Of a stretch of 64,000 bases of DNA, positions 58,331-64,000 are shown one piece after another. The notes beneath the pieces were generated by a model that worked only from the letters and a program-made list of their open reading frames with translations, was not told where the DNA came from and did no database searches. How positions within the stretch are numbered: position 1 is the first letter of the stretch; each line of letters opens with the position of its first letter. The stretch comes from Epiperipatus broadwayi (Eukaryota > Onychophora > Udeonychophora > Euonychophora > Peripatidae), in NCBI GenBank assembly GCA_028023455.1, contig JAQFVV010000055.1:5364030-5428029 (forward strand). Direction: 5' to 3'. Position numbers and translations under genes: made by a program.

Positions 58331-59273
58331 GGTGATGGAAAATTAAGTGATTTAAATACCAGTCATGATGGTGTTAAAATTAAAATTACCAAAGAAGCAA
58401 ATGAATTAAAAAATAGTGATGAGAATACTCACATCATGTTGTAAGATTGAGATCTTTGATTTAGAATAAGGAATTGTAGAATTGTGCGATAGTAATTAAC
58501 ACCTTTAAAATCCACAAAAAGGTATTTATATCCAGTATTAAATTAATGTGACTTTATTTATTCATACACTTTGATCAAATACTCATAACTTTGACGCCAT
58601 CCACTTCAAATCAATGTATTAGCAATCCGTATTAATCATTTCTTAAACCTAAAGCTACCATATCCCTCCTAGTCCAGATATAAACTTTAAATTTCAAAGG
58701 TTAATGTATCTGATTTTTCCATGATTCCCAATACATTCATGAATATCCAAATGATTCAGAGATTTTAGAAAAATGTAAATGAAGTAAGTAACCAGAGATT
58801 AAATAAGTAGATTATTGTGCTAGGGTAGGTTGGAATACTAATAGAAGTGTTTTCTAAATGAGTTTGGTAAGAAAAGTGATGATAGTAATAATATTTGGGG
58901 GGGGGGGGCTTACAAAAAGATCCAAAATTGAGAATAAATAGAAATTAGTCCATTTGTAAGTTAAATGTAGAATCATTAAAATATTATAGATGAATAATAC
59001 TTTTTTAATAAATATATCATTAAAATTTTAAAATGTCAGTCAATTTTTTTGCAAAAGAAGCACAATGTGTACAGATTTTCCATGTAATTATAGGGAATTC
59101 AAACACAGACGTTCAAGCTCTCTTTAGCTATCCACTCTTATCTCATATAACCCATCTGTAAAGTAACATCTAAAAAATCAAGGAAGCAATATTTTTAAAA
59201 AATAATAAATATTTAAAATTACTGTGTCCTTTGTAGTTAAATCAGAATGCAGTATTTTATAATAAGATAATAA

Positions 59274-59905
59274 TAACTGAAATACAGGCTTATGAGTACA
59301 GACTTTCACGTGACTCTCCACTCTATCTCATAACACTGATACACTTGGACACATATATGTCAAAAAGATAAATTATCACCAATATCCATATTTCTTGCTA
59401 AACCAGCAATCATCAGTTGGTCCAGATTATCATCTCTACTCATAAATGCTCAGATATATATTAGTATAGCCAATCTTCATACTTTATTTCAGTTACTACA
59501 GAGATGTCTGCCCATCCTTTATATATGTATTAAATGGATTATGTCCTGTACATGAGGGATCAGGTTGACTTTAGGTCAACATGGATGTGACGAGAATCTC
59601 GGCCTCAGGGTGGCTTTTGAACATTCCATCATCAGATTTTCAATTGGATGAATGGTTGAATAGTTGGAGTGTGGAGTGGATTGAAGCCTGTCCATTAAAG
59701 TATGAAGATTGGCTATCTTAATATATATCTGAGCACTTATTGCATATATGTGTAGAGATGATAATCTGGACCAACTGATGATTGCTGGTTTAGTATGAAA
59801 TACATATATTGGTGATTATTTATCTTTTCGACATATGTGTTCAAGTATACTAGTGTTATGAGATAGAGTTGGAGAGTTGTGAAAGTCTGTGCTCATATAC
59901 CCTAT
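59274..59905. mobile_element. Inverted dimer of family-C repeats with 15-bp target duplication
   Basis: A plus-oriented C copy (to about 59515) faces a minus-oriented copy (about 59516-59905). ATGAGTACAGACTTTCACG at the left pairs with GTGAAAGTCTGTGCTCAT at the right. Exact ATAATAAGATAATAA repeats (59259-59273 and 59906-59920) enclose the whole dimer. Confidence 0.9.
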
Positions 59906-60323
59906 ATAATAAGATAATAAATAAAAAGTGATAATGTGAGCAGTTATTTCAAAAATAAATCTATAGATGAAAGATTATCAAGAAAGAAATAATGTAACAT
60001 ATGAAATCAAATATAAACATTGTGTATCAAGAAACTATTAGTAAAAAATATATCTTGGTAAATAATTTAAAGTATAAAATGCTAGGAATTTGTTACAAAT
60101 CCTGATATTAAATGATTTAGAGAGAGGGGTCACATTGGAAATTTGCATATAGAATTAATCAGGAATTAAATATTTAGAAAATTAATGGCTTTTAAAACAT
60201 TAGATTAGTAAGCTAAATGTGTAAATGAAATTGTCATAATTCAAAAAAAAATAATTTAATATATTTTTTCTGTATGTATATAAATGTAAATTCATTGAAA
60301 ATCAACACATAAAAACAATGTCA

Positions 60324-60384
60324 GTCAAGCGCTGGTGGCCTAGTGGTTAGCATAGCTGTCATCCATTTGACATATGAAAAAAAA
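60324..60384 (+). mobile_element. tRNA-Gly-derived mini-SINE, internally deleted
   Basis: GTCAAGCGCTGGTGGCCTAG and TGGTTAGCATAGCTGTC, then a jump over the anticodon loop and T arm to CATTTGACATATGAAAAAA. Flanked by AACAATGTCA (60314-60323) and AACCAATGTCA (60384-60394). Same family as 47442-47536. Confidence 0.85.
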
Positions 60385-60639
60385 ACCAATGTCAATAACA
60401 ATCAACAATCTCATTCTGTTGTCAAGCAACCTTTTAACAATAAAGGTGGAAATCTACATTTATTGATAATCTTATATGTTTATATAGACATTGAAGATTG
60501 CAATATTGACCACAGAGTGTAATTATTGATACAAAGATTGAAAATTGATATTGTTTAAGTGTTGATTGCTTTCAATGAATTTACATTTACAAACCTACCT
60601 AGCTTTGAACATTATTAGCTTTATATATGTGTGTATACA

Positions 60640-60690
60640 TTTATATAGTTAGATAGACAGACAGATAAATAGATAGGTAGATAATATTTT
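60640..60690. repeat. Imperfect (GATA/GACA)n microsatellite
   Basis: Short run of AGATAGACAGACAGATAAAT type. Confidence 0.8.
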
Positions 60691-61358
60691 AGTGAATATG
60701 TTGACATGAATCGTAATCTATACGAGGACTATACTATAATGCAAATCTAAAAATTATTACATTTGGAATAATGCAGATTACAAGTGTAATATGAAATAAA
60801 AATGCCTACCTCTCTTTTTTTTTAAGTTCCAAAAAGGTCATTTGTAGATATTTTTTGGAATATATCTTTTGGGTTTTTTTCTCCCGCATCCAGATTTGCC
60901 GTTTATTTTTCAGTATATCTGGATATGAAGTGAAATGAATGCATCTGTACTCATAAAAGTAAGAAACTGGTGCAGAGTGATTAAACTAGAATAGTGTATA
61001 TGCTACTGGGAGTCCGTTATAGACAATTTACATACATGTGGAAACGTTATATACAAATTAATGTACTAAAATTTGTGTTTTTAGCTGTTTTTAATTTGAA
61101 TTCATTAATGGGGGCAAAAAAAAAAAAGTAAGTTCATTCACATTGTAAAGACCATGAAGGTAAGATATAATTTAAATTCCATCCGGCTTTTGTTTCTGCA
61201 TTTTAAATTTCTGTTCTACTATTATGGGTTTTACTCGTAATTCTGTTACATTTACCTTTCACTAACATTGTTAAAATGCTTTGGTTTTATTTTTACTAAC
61301 ATAACATAAAATGCTAAATAAAACATGTATACTCATTTATTTTTATTTATCTTTGCAG

Positions 61359-61436
61359 AAGAAAATCATGATCGTTATCTGCTTGGCAGTGCTTGCAGTT
61401 GTCCTTGCTACTACATTCGGAGGAATTTTTGGTTAG
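61359..61436 (+). CDS. STX1A: Syntaxin-1 alternative terminal exon T2 (transmembrane anchor variant 2)
   Basis: Terminal coding exon of 25 codons plus TAG, phase 0 after S2. Translation: KKIMIVICLAVLAVVLAT followed by TFGGIFG. It matches the canonical syntaxin-1A anchor (KKIM, hydrophobic core, GGIF ending), so this is probably the ancestral last exon and T1 the added one. The membrane segment is about 21 residues with essentially no extracellular tail, and has one cysteine near the cytoplasmic side (residue 8). The acceptor is TTTTTATTTATCTTTGCAG. The intron from S2 is 36.6 kb and holds T1, the T3 candidate and most of the repeats in the window. Both variants keep KKIM at the joint, so the juxtamembrane KARRKKIM is unchanged and only the anchor differs. 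Confidence 0.95.
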   Translation, partial: KKIMIVICLAVLAVVLATTFGGIFG

Positions 61437-63630
61437 CGTGTGATCCGGACATTCTGCACCAAACACTCTGTTTTCATTTTATTTCAATTGCAATCTGGCT
61501 ATAAATGTATGCAATAATTTCTGCAGTTGAATACCAATGTTATACGATGACCTTTTACTTTTTGTAATTAGTCCGAGGTGACCTTGTTTACTTATTGAGT
61601 TGAGACTTTAAATAATCAACATAGAGTTAACATTTCTGGCAGTGTTAAGTACTACTCTTTTTGTTATCACCCATTTCTTAAGAACTCTTTTTGTTATCAC
61701 CCATTTCTTATGAACTTTTTGTTTGTTGATATTTATTGATCAAATGATGAATTGGATATTATTTATGCTGACAATTTCTGATGATTTTTTTTTTTTTTTA
61801 AACAAAAAATAAGTAGATGTATATGTATTTTTATTACTTTGTCATGCTGTCTGAATTTGACATGGGTTCGATATTTTGCGATCACGATTCGTAAGTGTAA
61901 AATTGGGGTAATTTGAAAGATATTAAAAAAATGTCTGGAATCACATTTGTTACTTCAAATTTTTTTTAAAAAATGCATTTACTTTGTTAAAGTAATAATC
62001 GCAGTAAAAGTGCAGGCAAAAAGTAAAATCAAAAATTTGATTGGTCCTAATTCTTTCAGTGGTTTATGTTTTTTAAAGTAATTTAACTGCCAGAAATGTT
62101 GTTTTTAATCTAAGGGTTATTCCTTAAGTTGTTTTAAATATTTGTTAAAAAATATATAGGATCTGTCAAATCTGTTTTAAAGCCATTGTGTGTATATTTT
62201 TTTTCACCGTTATTCACATTTTCGAGAGATCAAGTGTAAGAAGGCGATGCTTTGCATTCCATACACAATCTAGAATATGTATGTTTTTCTTTGTTTGTTT
62301 TTTTTTAAATCATCTTAATGTTCAAAAGAAAATATTACAACTTAAATCATCACAACTAATAATACACGGTATTAAAAGAAGAAGAGTGCGAATATATATA
62401 TAATCGTGGAGAAAAAATCCATCCACTCCAGTCGATTCATCTTCTGCAGCTAATCCTTGCTATACTTCACTCAGCTGATGTTATGAAACTGCAGAATATA
62501 AAAAGTTAGAATATAACTGTATATTATCCTTCTTGTTATATACATACATATGTATACATAGTTTGTATTGTGTGTGTATATGTATATTCATGTGTTTATA
62601 TACACTTACACATATATATTTTAGATGTGTGTACACTCGTACATACTGTACATTGTAAACTATTGAAGAGTTTTTATCAATGGAATATTATTAGTGTATT
62701 ATCCTTTAAATATTTAAATAATTATCACAGTGTTGCCGGATCATGTGTATTCTATAGAAACCCTTACCTAGATAGATGTCTCGTTTTCATTCTTGAATTG
62801 TTTAAAATGCTGTTGAATATACTAGCAAGATTTTTAAGTGATTTTGAGTATTAAAAAATATATATTAATATTTAAAATAGCAGCTTTATCAACAAATATA
62901 AAAATTCAAACTAGTTTCATTTATCAAAATTCTTTTAAAATATTTTATTATAATCATTTTATTCATTCATTTGTTTTTAATCAATATTGCAATTAAATGT
63001 ATTATTTATTCATACATTTCACAATTCTCCATGCATGCATTTATTTTTTGGCAGAAATTTTTGAAACAATCGTAATCTGTGATATTCTCCCCCCCCCTCC
63101 TCTTTTTGTATGATGTTTTGATTTTTTTTTAACGTTATTTTCAAAATATATCTTATGTATAATTTTTCTTGAAATATAGTTTTTATTCCTATTATATTGC
63201 TAGTTGCACTGAGAGGAACAAATTTTAGCACTTTCACTTTCTAATGCAGATTTAACCTTTGATGTTATCTAATGTAAATTAAGCATATTATTTTTACAGT
63301 ACTTACGTATTAGTCCTTCGATGAAATTTTAGTCTTCATTAGAATCATTACGATTATCTACAATTGCTAAATATTTGAATGTATGTTTTATTTAATTAAT
63401 TAGACAAATTAAACTTTCAAAAATACGTTGTTGACGATCTGTAAAGAAAGTTTATATCTACTATATATTCTTTATTAACTTTATGCGTTAAAGAGGGCCA
63501 TCTTTTTCCCTGCATAAATAAATTGACATTAATATAGAAACTGGTGATGTTATTTACAACTTTGTTTAAAATGATTCTTTAAATCTTTGATCGTTAAATT
63601 TATTCTTTATTAATTAAATAAAATATATTA
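61437..63630 (+). promoter_or_regulatory. Probable long 3' UTR of the T2 isoform
   Basis: No AATAAA occurs soon after the T2 stop. The first good ones are at 63517-63522 and 63617-63622, implying a 3' UTR of about 2.1 kb. Neuronal syntaxin mRNAs commonly have long 3' UTRs. The stretch is AT-rich, contains a 30-bp tandem duplication at 61654-61713 and has no other gene that can be supported. ATTAAA near 62853 is an alternative signal. The extent is inferred. Confidence 0.45.
61654..61713. repeat. 30-bp tandem duplication in the T2 3' UTR
   Basis: Units 61654-61683 and 61684-61713 begin ACTCTTTTTGTTATCACCCA and differ at one base. Confidence 0.93.
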
Positions 63631-63691
63631 TCAAATATTTAGCAATCATAAATAATAAAGATTAAAATTTCACCTTCATACGTAAATACTG

Positions 63692-63809
63692 TTTTTCATA
63701 CTACATATGTTTCTGCCACACACTAATTACTTCAACTATGTTAGAGGTTCAAACATCTGTTAACCTGAAGAGGCCTGGTTATAACCGAAACGTATGTAGT
63801 GTGGAATTT
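63692..63809 (+). repeat. Penelope-type terminal hairpin with hammerhead-like core
   Basis: CATACTACATATGTTTC at 63696-63712 pairs with GAAACGTATGTAGTGTG at 63787-63803. Within it, CTGAAGA (63765-63771) precedes a GGTTATAACC hairpin and GAAAC, matching the CUGANGA...GAAA pattern of hammerhead ribozymes. Cleavage competence cannot be judged by eye. Confidence 0.5.
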
Positions 63810-64000
63810 TCAGTCTGTTTATTTTACATTCGATCATGATTATAATGATATATATATTTTGATTGACCACAATAATTGGATGCTTGTGTGAAGATTAGTT
63901 CTGTAGATTTAAACAGGAAGTATTGAAAAAATATTGTTTAACGCATGGGTACTTAGGTATTAGCCCTGCAATTTAGGGAAGATGGTACATCTTTTCACAT

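Noticed and set aside
1-64000. CRISPR arrays, bacterial operons, riboswitches, rRNA genes
   Set aside because: The sequence is plainly intron-bearing eukaryotic DNA; no spacer-repeat array or rRNA-like segment was seen.

Overview
The window is AT-rich animal nuclear DNA containing the 3' end of one recognisable host gene, a neuronal syntaxin-1 (t-SNARE), on the + strand. The SNARE-motif residues look lophotrochozoan (a [11 protein letters not shown]-type stretch recalled from molluscan syntaxins). Together with introns full of SINEs, RTE LINEs and Penelope-like elements, this suggests a mollusc, most likely a cephalopod. That assignment is inference and was not checked by any search.

Gene layout: exon S1 (19705-19842) and exon S2 (24692-24802) encode the SNARE helix, with the zero-layer glutamine as the last codon of S1. 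They are followed by two alternative terminal exons that both start in phase 0 with the codons for KKIM. T1 (37301-37390) has its own poly(A) signal. T2 (61359-61436) lies 24 kb further on. Each encodes a different transmembrane anchor, so the choice of last exon sets the membrane anchor of the t-SNARE. A weak third candidate, T3 (53886-53975), has a good acceptor, the same phase and a short hydrophilic tail with no membrane segment. The Habc domain and start codon lie upstream, outside the window, so positions 1-19704 are probably intronic.

Intron contents by region. 1-5 kb: unrecognised AT-rich DNA, an LTR-promoter-like block and a possible hAT remnant. 5.1-5.5 kb: a clean hAT MITE. 5.9-8.6 kb: a decayed LINE on the minus strand. 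8.7-10.1 kb: SINE-like families B, A and C. 11.1-12.3 kb: diverged tandem repeats. 14.0-16.6 kb: a decayed RTE LINE with a MITE inside it. 16.7-18.2 kb: a hAT transposase fossil. 18.3-19.2 kb: a second RTE copy. 20.4-23.3 kb: LINE tail, family C and a family-B palindrome. 23.4-24.6 kb: a TIR element. 25.2-26.3 kb: a short retroposon and a near-perfect 146-bp-arm palindrome. 27.9-32.1 kb: Penelope-like copies with two inverted 1.3-kb Tigger-like elements. 33.8-39.4 kb: hAT remnants and MITE hairpins around T1. 39.4-47.7 kb: family F, a Penelope-like element with direct terminal repeats, families A and B, and a tRNA-Gly SINE. 48-55 kb: mostly featureless, with T3 and a split duplication. 56-60.4 kb: several palindromes and a second tRNA-Gly SINE.

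The most unusual overall pattern is the density of large inverted repeats inside one neuronal transcription unit. Several are inverted dimers of SINE-like repeats flanked as a whole by 12-15 bp target-site duplications. Transcribed, they would form long intronic dsRNA, a plausible ADAR substrate and a possible influence on terminal-exon choice; both roles are hypotheses.
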